Positions 37,440-45,796 of a DNA stretch of 64,000 nucleotides are shown here, piece after piece. Position numbers and translations under genes: made by a program. Origin of the DNA: Spirochaetia bacterium 38H-sp (GTDB lineage: Bacteria; Spirochaetota; Spirochaetia; Winmispirales; Winmispiraceae); contig JBCHKQ010000001.1 in assembly GCA_039023545.1 (NCBI GenBank), positions 1 to 64,000 of the forward strand, read 5' to 3'. Under the pieces are notes generated by a model, which worked only from the letters and a program-made list of their open reading frames with translations, had not been told where the DNA came from and ran no database searches. Position 1 is the stretch's first letter. Each line of letters opens with the position of its first letter.

Positions 37440-37907
37440 ATGAATAAAAAAGCTGTCTATTACAACATAATGGCTGTGAGGGATTACGAATGCGACCTCG
37501 AAGGTATAGTAAACAACTCCAACTATATGAGATATATGGAACACACACGACACTGCTTTCTCAAAGCAGGAGGAATGGATTTTGCAGAACTGCACAGACA
37601 GGGAATAGACCCTGTAGTTACAAGAGCAGAGATAGATTATCTCCTACCACTTACAAGTGGAGACCTTTTTGTTTCTGCAATAGAAAACTGTGGTTTAAAA
37701 GGAAGCTTTAGAATAATCTTTAAACAAATCATTTACAAAATAGAGAAAAAAGAGCTAATACCATCTGCAAGAGGTCTCATACATGCTGCCTTGATAAAAG
37801 ATAAAAAGCCATATCCTGCAAAAGGTAATATGGATACACTTCTGGAAATACAAGAAAGAGAAATAAAATTGCCTGATAATCCATATCAGTTTATTTTGAT
37901 ACAATAG
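37440..37907 (+). CDS. acyl-CoA thioesterase, 4HBT/YbgC family
   Basis: A 155-residue hot-dog-fold thioesterase of the 4-hydroxybenzoyl-CoA thioesterase group. The signature VRDYECDLEGIVNNSNYMRY near residues 13-32 matches the DxxGIVNNxxY active-site region. Length is right for the single-domain family. The ATG follows AGGAG. Its end overlaps the convergent ROK gene by 17 bp. Natural acyl substrate unknown. Confidence 0.82.
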   Translation: MNKKAVYYNIMAVRDYECDLEGIVNNSNYMRYMEHTRHCFLKAGGMDFAELHRQGIDPVVTRAEIDYLLPLTSGDLFVSAIENCGLKGSFRIIFKQIIYKIEKKELIPSARGLIHAALIKDKKPYPAKGNMDTLLEIQEREIKLPDNPYQFILIQ

Positions 37908-39078
37908 GCAAAGGATGCCTTATAAGAGCAGGAAGTACTCCCCGTTTATCAATATTCTGCCAGAAGCTGTCATGCAGGTCATTTCTGAAGATTCTGTCAA
38001 GAATCATACCCGCAGCTCCATAAGCTACAGCAAACTCATGAAGTGAAGACATCTTAACATTACAGTGTACTGGTAGAGGATACATCCAGTTTTTCATTAT
38101 ATATTCTGTCAGCATGTCACAGACACTATCACCCAGAAGTTCTATATCTCCTCCCAAATACACATGACTTATATTAAGCACATTGACAATACATGCAATA
38201 TTAGCAAAAAGCTCATCCAGAAACCTATCCATAACAGCCTTATCCTCCGGAAGCTTATGCAAATCTTCCGGACTTATTCTCATCTGAGAAGCATATTCTC
38301 CTCTGGAAAAAGCAGACCTAAACTCTCCAGCAGAAAAAGTGTTGCCATAATGCAGCTTACCGTCCAGAACAATACCAAATCCTATACCTATACCGCCGTG
38401 CTCCTTGATATGCTGACGCCTGTTTTTAAACTCGACAAGTACAAACAGAAAATTATCAGGAGAGTTTGCCTTACCAAAGGCAAGCTCCATCCATGCTCCA
38501 CAATTGGAATCGTTTTCTATATAGACAGGCGCATTGATATGCCTGGAAAGCACTTCACAGAGGGGAAATGGTTCGTATATAGAAAGCGGAATGGAGTATT
38601 CTACTACTCCAGTTAGAGGGTTGATAATCCCTCCTGCCCCGAGACCTATACCAAGAAGGTTGGAAAATCCCCTTTCCATAAGAGAAGCTGATAATTCGTC
38701 AAAAGACTCTAAGAAAACATCTATTATATTTCGTCGTGTAATCTGACCTGTTTCTTTTTTCCATCTAAAAACTATATCACCTGCTATATCCACGGCTACA
38801 GCTCTTATCATCTCCGCCTGCACACCCAACCCCAACACTATACCGTAATTCTTATTGAGCCCCAGTGCTATAGGCTTTCTTCCACCAACATTATTGGTTT
38901 CTTTTTGTTCTCTTTCTTCTAGTACTCCCAACAGTATCAATTCTGTTACAAGATTGGTGACCGTAGATTTATTGAGACCTACTTTATCGGATATTTCTAT
39001 TCTACTTATGCCGTCATGATACCAAATCTGTTTTAATATGAGACTCATATTTTCTGTTCTTGTCTTTCGCCTTCCCAT
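37891..39078 (-). CDS. ROK-family transcriptional regulator
   Basis: A 395-residue ROK protein of the NagC/XylR/Mlc repressor type. Residues 15-75 form a winged helix (SRIEISDKVGLNKSTVTNLV). The sugar-kinase-like domain includes GLGAGGI near 146, and ENDSNCGAWMELAFG near 193. The usual zinc-site Cys triplet after GHE is not obvious. It probably senses a sugar or sugar phosphate. No transport or catabolic operon adjoins it, so its targets are elsewhere or it regulates itself. Confidence 0.85.
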   Translation of the reverse strand: MGRRKTRTENMSLILKQIWYHDGISRIEISDKVGLNKSTVTNLVTELILLGVLEEREQKETNNVGGRKPIALGLNKNYGIVLGLGVQAEMIRAVAVDIAGDIVFRWKKETGQITRRNIIDVFLESFDELSASLMERGFSNLLGIGLGAGGIINPLTGVVEYSIPLSIYEPFPLCEVLSRHINAPVYIENDSNCGAWMELAFGKANSPDNFLFVLVEFKNRRQHIKEHGGIGIGFGIVLDGKLHYGNTFSAGEFRSAFSRGEYASQMRISPEDLHKLPEDKAVMDRFLDELFANIACIVNVLNISHVYLGGDIELLGDSVCDMLTEYIMKNWMYPLPVHCNVKMSSLHEFAVAYGAAGMILDRIFRNDLHDSFWQNIDKRGVLPALIRHPLPIVSK

Positions 39079-39108
39079 ATCATCCTCATAATAGTTTATT
39101 TTAAAAAC

Positions 39109-39137
39109 AGTTTAACATATAGAATCATAACAGTCAA
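39109..39137 (-). promoter_or_regulatory. promoter of the ROK regulator
   Basis: Minus strand: -35 TTGACT (39132-39137), 17 bp spacer, -10 TAAACT (39109-39114). AGTTTA occurs twice in this region (39093-39098 and 39109-39114, plus-strand reading) and could be part of a ROK operator. Confidence 0.45.
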
Positions 39138-39241
39138 AACCAAACAGTAGAATAAATAAATCAAATAATATAATTCTTTTTTATACATTAAGATTGTAGT
39201 TTTCTGATATTGCAACAAACAAAAAGATGATAATAATAAAC

Positions 39242-39270
39242 AACAGGCTGCCGTAAGGCAGCCTGTTTGA
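39242..39270 (-). terminator. terminator of the Ser/Lys-rich lipoprotein gene
   Basis: Perfect 11-bp stem AACAGGCTGCC/GGCAGCCTGTT around GTAA, 16 bp beyond the stop codon. On the minus strand it is followed by a moderately T-rich run. Confidence 0.65.
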
Positions 39271-39286
39271 AGGAGGGTTAGGAGGC

Positions 39287-40012
39287 TTACTTATTATTTT
39301 CTCTTGTATTCTTGCTATTCTTTACTCTTGTCTCTTTATTTTTCTTTATCTCTTTTCTTAGCTCTTTTATAAGCTGGCTTCCAACCTTTCTCAGTTCTTT
39401 GTCTTTCTTTTCCTGTTTAACTACCTTGCGTATTTCTTTTATTAGGACATTTGCTTTATTATTCTTTATCTTGAGCTGATAAGAACCTTTGGAAGTACTG
39501 ATTACCAGAATATTCCCATCAAGGCTTACATTACTAAGATTGGAAGAAGTTATTATTCCGGAAAGAGTATCAACAAGCCAACTAGCTTTATTGGTACTTG
39601 TGACTACAGGAACAAAAGCATCTACTACTGTTTCGCTGCTGCTCAGAACATCAGTAGCAGACCCCAGAGCAACATCGTTTTCAACAGAGGTAGAATCTAC
39701 TGTTTCGCTTACAGGCAGAGAATCATAGGCTACATCGACAGAATCATTATCTGCAAGAACATCCGTTATATCAACAACAGTAGCTACGCTGGCAGAATCG
39801 GAAACAACATCACTTACAGTAACTGTATCAGAAGGAGAATCTCCAGAGTTCTGCGATGCTGTGCTGTCTGTAGATGTTGATGTGGTAGCATTGGTGGCAA
39901 CTCGCTCTATGTCCGCTGTAACAGGATTTGCACAAGCAATAAGGGCAAGAGGAAGAACTACTACAAGAAGTAGCAAACTTATCACTTTCTTATTTCTTTT
40001 TGTCGTTTTCAT
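39287..40012 (-). CDS. lipoprotein with Ser/Thr/Val-rich spacer and Lys-rich tail
   Basis: A 241-residue predicted lipoprotein: signal peptide with lipobox LIAC near residue 27. About 110 residues of low-complexity Ser/Thr/Asp/Val sequence follow, then a small folded-looking segment (VSLDGNILVISTSKGSYQLK), then a 60-residue highly basic helical tail. The composition suggests an extended stalk and a tail able to bind acidic polymers. It is not recognised. The ATG at 40012 follows GGAGGAAGG. Confidence 0.6.
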   Translation of the reverse strand: MKTTKRNKKVISLLLLVVVLPLALIACANPVTADIERVATNATTSTSTDSTASQNSGDSPSDTVTVSDVVSDSASVATVVDITDVLADNDSVDVAYDSLPVSETVDSTSVENDVALGSATDVLSSSETVVDAFVPVVTSTNKASWLVDTLSGIITSSNLSNVSLDGNILVISTSKGSYQLKIKNNKANVLIKEIRKVVKQEKKDKELRKVGSQLIKELRKEIKKNKETRVKNSKNTRENNK

Positions 40013-40069
40013 GGCCTTCCTCCATAAATAATCTATAAATATTATAGCAATATACATGCCAACTATCAC

Positions 40070-40336
40070 AAAACCCCCTGCCTTATATCTTTTTATAAGA
40101 TATATTTTTATAACAAAATAGAAATATTTCTAATTTTAGTTTGTCATATTTTTTGCATAATTTTTTTTGTTCCGATGAAAATTTCATAATCACTTTGAAT
40201 AAGTAGCCTATGCATAATGAATAGATATTATCATAAGAATGCATAATTCATACTATGTTTGCAAGGCATAAAAGATATGAGATGTATAAATAATTATGAT
40301 AAAACAAATAACCTCAAGACAGGCATAAAAACACTA
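40070..40336. other. AT-rich intergenic region with possible activator sites
   Basis: No gene is seen. A 9-bp direct repeat ATGCATAAT occurs at 40210-40218 and 40239-40247, 29 bp apart, and ATGAAT/ATTCAT (40217-40222, 40246-40251) forms an inverted pair. They lie about 90-130 bp upstream of the sigma-54-type promoter, where enhancer-binding activators normally sit. Confidence 0.35.
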
Positions 40337-40352
40337 TGGCACATTTTTTGCT
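40337..40352 (+). promoter_or_regulatory. sigma-54 (RpoN) -24/-12 promoter
   Basis: TGGCAC, five bases, TTGCT: a full match to the RpoN consensus TGGCAC-N5-TTGC(A/T). The expected start site is the G at 40363. No coding gene lies downstream on this strand before a terminator at about 40430. Confidence 0.6.
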
Positions 40353-40362
40353 TATGGTTATA

Positions 40363-40435
40363 GAGAAGGGATCCCTCCCCCATAACCCCCTTCCATGTAT
40401 TACGGGGCTGCAAAAAGCAGTCCCGTTTCTTTTTT
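40363..40435 (+). ncRNA. predicted sigma-54-dependent small RNA, about 70 nt
   Basis: Bounded by the predicted RpoN start site and a strong terminator. The 5' part holds the palindrome GGGATCCC and two unusually C-rich stretches (CCCTCCCCC near 40372 and ACCCCCTTCC near 40385) that are complementary to Shine-Dalgarno sequences. No convincing open frame is present. It converges on the chemoreceptor gene, its T tract ending at that gene's stop codon, so it could also act on that mRNA's 3' end. Existence is predicted from signals only. Confidence 0.45.
40402..40435 (+). terminator. terminator of the predicted small RNA
   Basis: Ten-bp stem ACGGGGCTGC/GCAGTCCCGT (one wobble) with an AAAAA loop and a T tract on the plus strand. 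On the minus strand, just after the chemoreceptor stop, the same stem has no T run. Confidence 0.78.
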
Positions 40436-42716
40436 ACTGTTCTACAAGCTCTTCCAGCCGTTTGCTCTGAGCAGAAAACTCACTTAGGCTGGATTCTATG
40501 GTTTCCAGAGCTTCTTTGAAGTGTTCCATTTCTTTTGCTATGTCGCTGTATGTGGAAAATAGACTTTCGCTCAATTCCTGAGACTGTCCTATGGTCTTGA
40601 GCACCTGATTAAGAACGTCATTGGTTTCCTGTGCTCTTTTTGCAGTATTGTCCGCAAGTTTTCTTACCTCTTCAGCTATGACTTTAAAGCCTTTTCCATG
40701 TTCTCCGGCTCTTGCCGCTTCTATAGATGCGTTTATTGCAAGCAGATTGATCCTCTGAGAGATATCATCTATGAGTGACAGGAGATCCTGCATAAACATT
40801 GCATTCTCCGATATGGAAGTGTTTATCTCAAGATTTTTCTCAAACATGGAACGCCGCTGATTTATTTCATCTGTCATAGAAACCATATCGGCTACCCTGT
40901 CTCTACTTATATCCTGGAGATGTCCTATCACCTCAAATATGGAATTGGCTGTTTTCTTTATTTCTACACTCCATGAGGTAAGTCTTGATGTAGATATTTT
41001 CATATCCGCAAGTAATCGTATGGATATAAGTGTGCTTGCAAGCTGCGAGGAAAATGTATTATGAAAGAAGCCTCTAAAAAGCTCGTTTCCGTCCATACAA
41101 ATAAATCCCAAATAGCGACTGTTTACTATCATGGGATAAATCGCCATAGCTCTACCTACTACAGTATCAAAGAAAGGATATTCTATTATTTTTGCAGATT
41201 CCATATAATCGGATATATTATCAACTGCTTTTCCGCCCTTTATTACAAAGGCTATTCTACCCTTTTCAGGAAATTTTGCTTCTTTAAAGCATGTTTCCCA
41301 ATCTTTTGCATCAAAGAGAAAAAGAAGACAATTTTTAACTCCAAAATTACCGAGTTCTCTTGATAATATGCTAAAAACCTCTTCCATGGATTCCGCTTCT
41401 CTTATAAGCTGTAAGAAATATTGAACTTTTACAGAGCTGTTTACCATGTCCATCTGAGCACGTCCCAGCTTTAGGCTGATTTTCTCATGTATCATGATCA
41501 GCAGTTTTGAATATAGAGATAATACCAATGCGGATTCTTCCTGTTTTTGCCTTCTTACAAAATCAAATAGAACACCAATAAACAAAAACCATCTGGAGAG
41601 ATCATATTCATCATCAAAGCTAGTTAGTTTCTCTGAGAGTTTTTTTGCAAGCTCATCTATATTTTCTTCTTTACAGGAATCCTGACAGAAGGATAGGATA
41701 TCATCGACAAAATATTTAAAGATTTCTTTTTCCTTACTATTAATTTCCATGCGATGTCTTTTTCTTATTTCCGCAAGGATATTTTCTATATTAAAGGATG
41801 GTTCATCTGACACTGTAGCTCCCATGTGATGTCCCGCTTGATGAACTAGCTCAGAGAGGCAACCACAGGAGTTTCTATATATTACCTCTGCAGGGAATAT
41901 GAGATCATCCGGTTTGTTGCCGGTTTTTATCCACTGATAAAGCATCTCAAGAGCTTTCTCTCCTTCTGCATATATAGGCTGCCTCACGGTGCTGATTGGG
42001 ACAGCATTGAGCTTTGCATCTACTATATCGTCAAATCCTGTTAATATGAGGTCACTAGGGATATTAATTCTTTTTTCTATAAAGAAATCATATGCTCCCA
42101 ATGCCATAAGGTCATTGGCTGCTACTATCGCCTCCGGTTTTTCCGGTGATGACCATATGGCTTCTGCTGCTTTTCTTCCACTCCAGCGCTCAAAGGTGCC
42201 TTCTGCTATCCATTCTTCCCTTATTTCTATTCTATGTTTTCTTAGTACTTGCTGGAAGATTTCTTTTCTTTCTATAGCTTCCGAATTGTTTAGAGGTCCG
42301 GAGATGTGTGCGATTTTTCTTACTCCGTGTTTTACTATTATGTGTTCTACGAGTTTGTCCAGCCCTCTTTTGTTATCTATTTGAATGGTGGGATAAACGT
42401 TTATCTTGCCTCCCATATTGACAATAGGAAAGTTTGATATATCTCCTATCACTTTTTCCAATATTTCAAATATAATAGAAGGTTTTGCAAATGTGGCATA
42501 TACAGCACTGCAGACTATAGCTCCGTCCCATTTGCCGTTACTTAGGATGCTGTAAAGAGTGTTTCTTACGTCGTTATCGTGCATTGTGCTGTTTATAAGT
42601 CCTCCGGGTATTGCTATGGCTTCTACTCCCAGTTCTTCTGCTTTGTTGCATATACCTTCCCACAGGTTTTGTTGATAATCGTCTTCTATTGTATTTATTA
42701 TAAATGCTATTCTCAT
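40434..42716 (-). CDS. soluble chemoreceptor with LacI-type sugar-binding sensor domain
   Basis: A 760-residue protein with no signal peptide and no membrane helix. Residues 1-290 match the LacI/periplasmic-binding-protein ligand domain ([28 protein letters not shown]) but there is no helix-turn-helix before it. Residues 300-570 are helical and GAF-like. Residues 590-760 are a methyl-accepting chemotaxis signalling domain with the conserved hairpin tip ([27 protein letters not shown]). It should report an internal sugar or metabolite to CheA/CheW. LacI-sensor fusions to GGDEF domains are known in spirochaetes; fusion to a chemoreceptor is unusual. Confidence 0.8.
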   Translation of the reverse strand: MRIAFIINTIEDDYQQNLWEGICNKAEELGVEAIAIPGGLINSTMHDNDVRNTLYSILSNGKWDGAIVCSAVYATFAKPSIIFEILEKVIGDISNFPIVNMGGKINVYPTIQIDNKRGLDKLVEHIIVKHGVRKIAHISGPLNNSEAIERKEIFQQVLRKHRIEIREEWIAEGTFERWSGRKAAEAIWSSPEKPEAIVAANDLMALGAYDFFIEKRINIPSDLILTGFDDIVDAKLNAVPISTVRQPIYAEGEKALEMLYQWIKTGNKPDDLIFPAEVIYRNSCGCLSELVHQAGHHMGATVSDEPSFNIENILAEIRKRHRMEINSKEKEIFKYFVDDILSFCQDSCKEENIDELAKKLSEKLTSFDDEYDLSRWFLFIGVLFDFVRRQKQEESALVLSLYSKLLIMIHEKISLKLGRAQMDMVNSSVKVQYFLQLIREAESMEEVFSILSRELGNFGVKNCLLFLFDAKDWETCFKEAKFPEKGRIAFVIKGGKAVDNISDYMESAKIIEYPFFDTVVGRAMAIYPMIVNSRYLGFICMDGNELFRGFFHNTFSSQLASTLISIRLLADMKISTSRLTSWSVEIKKTANSIFEVIGHLQDISRDRVADMVSMTDEINQRRSMFEKNLEINTSISENAMFMQDLLSLIDDISQRINLLAINASIEAARAGEHGKGFKVIAEEVRKLADNTAKRAQETNDVLNQVLKTIGQSQELSESLFSTYSDIAKEMEHFKEALETIESSLSEFSAQSKRLEELVEQ

Positions 42717-42867
42717 CTATGATCTCCTAAGCTTTTCTATGTTATATGTAAAAACTTTAATATATAAGTTAAAAAAAATAAAGAAAAAAATACTCTGAGC
42801 GATGTGTTTGTGCTGTGCTTATCAGCGGTTTTTGTGAGACAAGTTATATATGTCTGTCTTTTCATAT

Positions 42868-42918
42868 TTTGCCGAAGGCAGTGCGGGACGAGTACTGTGT
42901 GTCCCGCACGTTCGGTAT
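42868..42918 (-). repeat. hairpin repeat copy 9 (half element)
   Basis: Right-hand half: inner foot TTTGCCGAAGGCA, perfect 9-bp stem GTGCGGGAC/GTCCCGCAC (42881-42889 with 42901-42909), outer foot CGTTCGGTAT (42909-42918). Confidence 0.85.
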
Positions 42919-42955
42919 AAATTTTCTTTGTTTTTAAAAAATAATCGGCCGGGGG

Positions 42956-42987
42956 TTGACAGTATGTGATAAAATATACAGTATTAT
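42956..42987 (+). promoter_or_regulatory. leu leader promoter
   Basis: A consensus -35 TTGACA at 42956-42961. The -10 is ambiguous: CAGTAT at 17 bp or TATTAT (42982-42987) at 20 bp. Either places transcription start at or within a few bases of the leader ATG at 42991. Confidence 0.5.
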
Positions 42988-42990
42988 ATT

Positions 42991-43080
42991 ATGATTATTG
43001 CCGTTAACGCACTGCTTCTAGCTCTCCTCCTTAGCCTACTACTTTCCCGCGATGCAGGGGTGCTTAAAGCCGTGCGATAA
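42991..43080 (+). CDS. leuL: leucine leader peptide (attenuator peptide)
   Basis: A 29-residue open frame 72 bp before leuA. Ten residues are Leu, nine of them in three LLL runs (codons 8-10, 12-14 and 16-18), using many different Leu codons. This is the hallmark of a leader peptide whose translation stalls when charged tRNA-Leu is scarce. It is followed by a terminator and has an alternative pairing to that terminator. There is no Shine-Dalgarno, and the promoter abuts the ATG, so the leader is probably read as a leaderless message. Confidence 0.78.
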   Translation: MIIAVNALLLALLLSLLLSRDAGVLKAVR

Positions 43081-43131
43081 GCTTATAACGGCAGAAAGCC
43101 CGCTGCATCACAGATGTAGCGGGCTTTTTTT
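43051..43131 (+). promoter_or_regulatory. leuA transcription attenuator
   Basis: Terminator stem AGCCCGCTGCAT/ATGTAGCGGGCT (43097-43108 with 43114-43125, one wobble) ending in seven T. GATGCAG inside the leader frame (43051-43057) is the exact complement of CTGCATC (43103-43109) in the terminator's left arm, giving an antiterminator. GCCGTTA (43000-43006) is also the exact complement of TAACGGC (43086-43092), a further competing pair. Ribosome stalling at the Leu codons should shift the balance toward read-through. Confidence 0.72.
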
Positions 43132-43152
43132 ATACCATATAAGGAGTAAGAT

Positions 43153-44814
43153 ATGAAAAATGCTCACAAGTACAGACCTTTTAGATTTTCTGTGGACCTT
43201 CCTGACAGGATGTGGCCGGATAAAAAGCTTGATAAGGCACCTATCTGGTGTAGTGTTGATTTGCGCGATGGTAACCAAGCTCTTCCTGTGCCTATGAATG
43301 TTGATCAAAAGCTGGAGTATTTTAAGCTGCTGTGTGATGTCGGTTTTAAGGAGATTGAGGTTGGGTTTCCTTCTGCTTCTCAAATCGAGTTTGATTTTAT
43401 CAGAAAGCTGATAGACGATAATTTGATTCCTGATGATGTGTATATTCAGGTGTTGACCCAGGCAAGGCCGCATCTTATTGAACGCACAGTAGAGGCTGTG
43501 CAGGGCGCAAAGAACGTGGTGCTTCATATGTATGTTGCTACTTCCGAGATGCACAGAAACATTGTCTTTAAGCGCTCTCAGGAAGAGGTTAAAAAGATTG
43601 CTGTTGACGGTACAAGTTATCTCAAGACTCTTCTGCCAAGACTGGAAGGTTCCAATGTGCTTTACGAGTTCTCTCCAGAGGCTTTTAACATGACAGAACC
43701 TGATTTTGCTCTGGATGTCTGCCAGGCTGTTGTGGATACTTGGAATCCAGATGAGGTAGGGGGTAAGGTCATTCTTAATCTTCCCACTACAATCGAGGGG
43801 TCTACTCCCAACGTATACGCAGACCAGATAGAATGGTTCTGCAGAAACTTTAAAGGCAGAGACAGGATAATTGTAAGTATTCATACTCATAATGACAGGG
43901 GTACCGGTGTTGCTTCCACAGAGCTAGCTCTTCTTGCAGGAGCAGATAGGGTTGAAGGGACACTTTTTGGCAACGGGGAAAGAACGGGTAATCTGGATAT
44001 TGTAACTGTTGCTCTCAATCTCTATACAATGGGCGTTGACCCAGGACTTGATTTTTCCAATCTTCCCCAGATACGCAGCATATACGAGCGTTGTACGGGG
44101 ATGAGCATACATCCGCGACATCCTTATGCAGGAGACCTTGTTTTTACGGCTTTCTCAGGCTCTCATCAGGATGCCATAAAAAAGGGAATGGATCTTCTAA
44201 AACAGGAGCAAAAAGAATACTGGGAGATTCCTTACTTGCCTGTTGACCCCCAGGACTTGGGCAGAAGCTATAAGGCAATAATAAGAATCAACAGCCAGAG
44301 CGGTAAAGGCGGGGTGTCTTATATCTTGCAGGAAGAATATGGACTTGAAGTTCCCAAAAAAATGCATCCCTATGTTGGCAAGAAAGTAAACGAAGTATCG
44401 GACAAGCTGGTCAGAGAGCTTTCTACACAAGAAGTTTACAATGTTTTTATGGAAAACTTTGTAAACATATCGGAACCTCTTGATCTTGAAGATTATACAA
44501 TAAAAACAAAAGGCAAAGAAGTAAGTATAGAAGCTGACATAAAAACAAATAGGAAAACAGAAAGCATAACAGGTAAAGGAAACGGACCTATTGACGCCTT
44601 TGTAAATGCACTCAAAGCGAGAGGCTGGAATAATTTTGACATTGTAGATTACCATGAGCAGGCATTGGGTAAGGGCTCTTCTACAGAAGCTGTTGCATAT
44701 ATATGTATAAACAGAAACGGCGTGGATTACTGGGGAGTAGGCCGACATACCGATACTATTGCTGCAAGTCTGCATGCACTTCTGAGTGCTTATAATTTGT
44801 CAGAGAAAGAATAA
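43153..44814 (+). CDS. leuA: 2-isopropylmalate synthase (LeuA2 type)
   Basis: A 553-residue synthase condensing acetyl-CoA with 2-ketoisovalerate, the first step of leucine synthesis. The family motif CSVDLRDGNQAL is near residue 33, EVGFPSASQ near 75, and SIHTHNDRGTG near 240. Its length and KMHPYVGKKV segment fit the longer LeuA2 type with a C-terminal regulatory domain. The ATG follows AAGGAG. It is preceded by the Leu-rich leader and attenuator and followed by its own terminator, so it is a single-gene unit; leuBCD are not in the window. Confidence 0.93.
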   Translation: MKNAHKYRPFRFSVDLPDRMWPDKKLDKAPIWCSVDLRDGNQALPVPMNVDQKLEYFKLLCDVGFKEIEVGFPSASQIEFDFIRKLIDDNLIPDDVYIQVLTQARPHLIERTVEAVQGAKNVVLHMYVATSEMHRNIVFKRSQEEVKKIAVDGTSYLKTLLPRLEGSNVLYEFSPEAFNMTEPDFALDVCQAVVDTWNPDEVGGKVILNLPTTIEGSTPNVYADQIEWFCRNFKGRDRIIVSIHTHNDRGTGVASTELALLAGADRVEGTLFGNGERTGNLDIVTVALNLYTMGVDPGLDFSNLPQIRSIYERCTGMSIHPRHPYAGDLVFTAFSGSHQDAIKKGMDLLKQEQKEYWEIPYLPVDPQDLGRSYKAIIRINSQSGKGGVSYILQEEYGLEVPKKMHPYVGKKVNEVSDKLVRELSTQEVYNVFMENFVNISEPLDLEDYTIKTKGKEVSIEADIKTNRKTESITGKGNGPIDAFVNALKARGWNNFDIVDYHEQALGKGSSTEAVAYICINRNGVDYWGVGRHTDTIAASLHALLSAYNLSEKE

Positions 44815-44820
44815 CTATAA

Positions 44821-44853
44821 AAAAAGGCTGGCCTTATGATGGTCAGCCTTTTT
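44821..44853 (+). terminator. bidirectional terminator between leuA and hsp20
   Basis: Stem AAAAAGGCTGGCC/GGTCAGCCTTTTT with a 7-nt loop. A-rich and T-rich flanks allow function for leuA and for the convergent hsp20 gene. Confidence 0.85.
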
Positions 44854-44877
44854 ATTATAACAGTCCCCCGTTATATA

Positions 44878-45402
44878 TTAAGTATCGGTGGATGATATAT
44901 TTACCTTCTTTGCTTTTATTTTTTTTACTCTGGCTGGAATCTCCACTCGCAGAATACCTCTGCTAAAAATAGCTTTTACGGCATCATGGTCAAAGGATTC
45001 TGCAGGAACATAATATCTTGCCTTTAGCTCTCCCGGAAGCTTAATTTCGTTTCTATAAAAATAGGCATCTTCCTTTGCAGGATCTTCCCTAGAGAAACTA
45101 CAGGAAAGAACAAGATAATCACCAACAAACTCAAGCTCAACAGAGTCTTCAGGGACAGCAGGAAGTAAAAACTCAAAGACCAGAGAAGAATCTTTAGTAG
45201 AGAATATATTAGTCTTAAGCCCCCCTACCTTGGGAAAACTGAGATCAGAATAAGGCTCTCCTCCAGAAGACATATTCTTAAAGGTCCTTTGCACCTCTTC
45301 TGTTCCCATTTTAAAGTTTTCTTCTACGGCATTTACAAATTCTTTTGTGGCTTTTTTTATCTCGCTTTTTATCTCATCGAGATCTATTTCTATCTTTGCC
45401 AT
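44878..45402 (-). CDS. hsp20: Hsp20/alpha-crystallin family small heat-shock protein
   Basis: A 174-residue small heat-shock protein. The alpha-crystallin domain covers about 60-165, with the FEFLLPAVPEDSVELE strand, YYVPAESFDHDAVKA and the closing GILRVEIPA motif, followed by a short basic tail. An acidic, helical N-terminal arm precedes it. The ATG at 45402 follows GGAGG at ideal spacing. It should hold unfolding proteins for refolding. No CIRCE or ROSE-like element was noticed upstream. Confidence 0.85.
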   Translation of the reverse strand: MAKIEIDLDEIKSEIKKATKEFVNAVEENFKMGTEEVQRTFKNMSSGGEPYSDLSFPKVGGLKTNIFSTKDSSLVFEFLLPAVPEDSVELEFVGDYLVLSCSFSREDPAKEDAYFYRNEIKLPGELKARYYVPAESFDHDAVKAIFSRGILRVEIPARVKKIKAKKVNISSTDT

Positions 45403-45425
45403 AAACACCTCCTGCAGAGTTTCTA

Positions 45426-45454
45426 TCTATAACATACTACTACATAGCAAACAA
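45426..45454 (-). promoter_or_regulatory. hsp20 promoter
   Basis: Minus strand: -35 TTGTTT (45449-45454), 17 bp, -10 TATAGA (45426-45431). Confidence 0.4.
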
Positions 45455-45542
45455 ATCAAATAAAAAAGCATAGAAAGATTTTACGGCTTTATGTGATTAG
45501 AGCTTTGCATAACCCAACAAACCTTACCTTAAAAGATTCTTT

Positions 45543-45698
45543 ATACCGAACGTCGGGAGCGCGCCCATAAAGCAAAAAGGCAAGAGGTTGCGCTCCCTCC
45601 TGCCTGCGGCATACATGTGGCAAAAAAACTTGTTGTTTCCATGCTCTGCTTCCGCCGGATGGCAGCACAGTCCGCTACGCGGGCTGTGCGTTCGGTAT
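45543..45698. repeat. hairpin repeat copy 10 (full element, 156 bp)
   Basis: Terminal feet ATACCGAACG and CGTTCGGTAT. Left stem GGGAGCGC/GCGCTCCC; right stem GCACAG...CTGTGC. The core CTCCTGCCTGCGGCATACATG is identical to that of copy 4, while the stems differ. Confidence 0.9.
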
Positions 45699-45796
45699 AA
45701 TTTTTTCTTTGGAAGGCACAGGTGAGTGCGTAGCGCATGCTGGAAACTTGTGTGATTATGTAGGACAATCTTTTATATAGTACAGGGAGGTTGTTT

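Noticed and set aside
43108..43890. Antisense frame over the start of leuA
   Set aside because: It lies opposite strongly conserved LeuA sequence and the attenuator terminator, and has no ribosome site.
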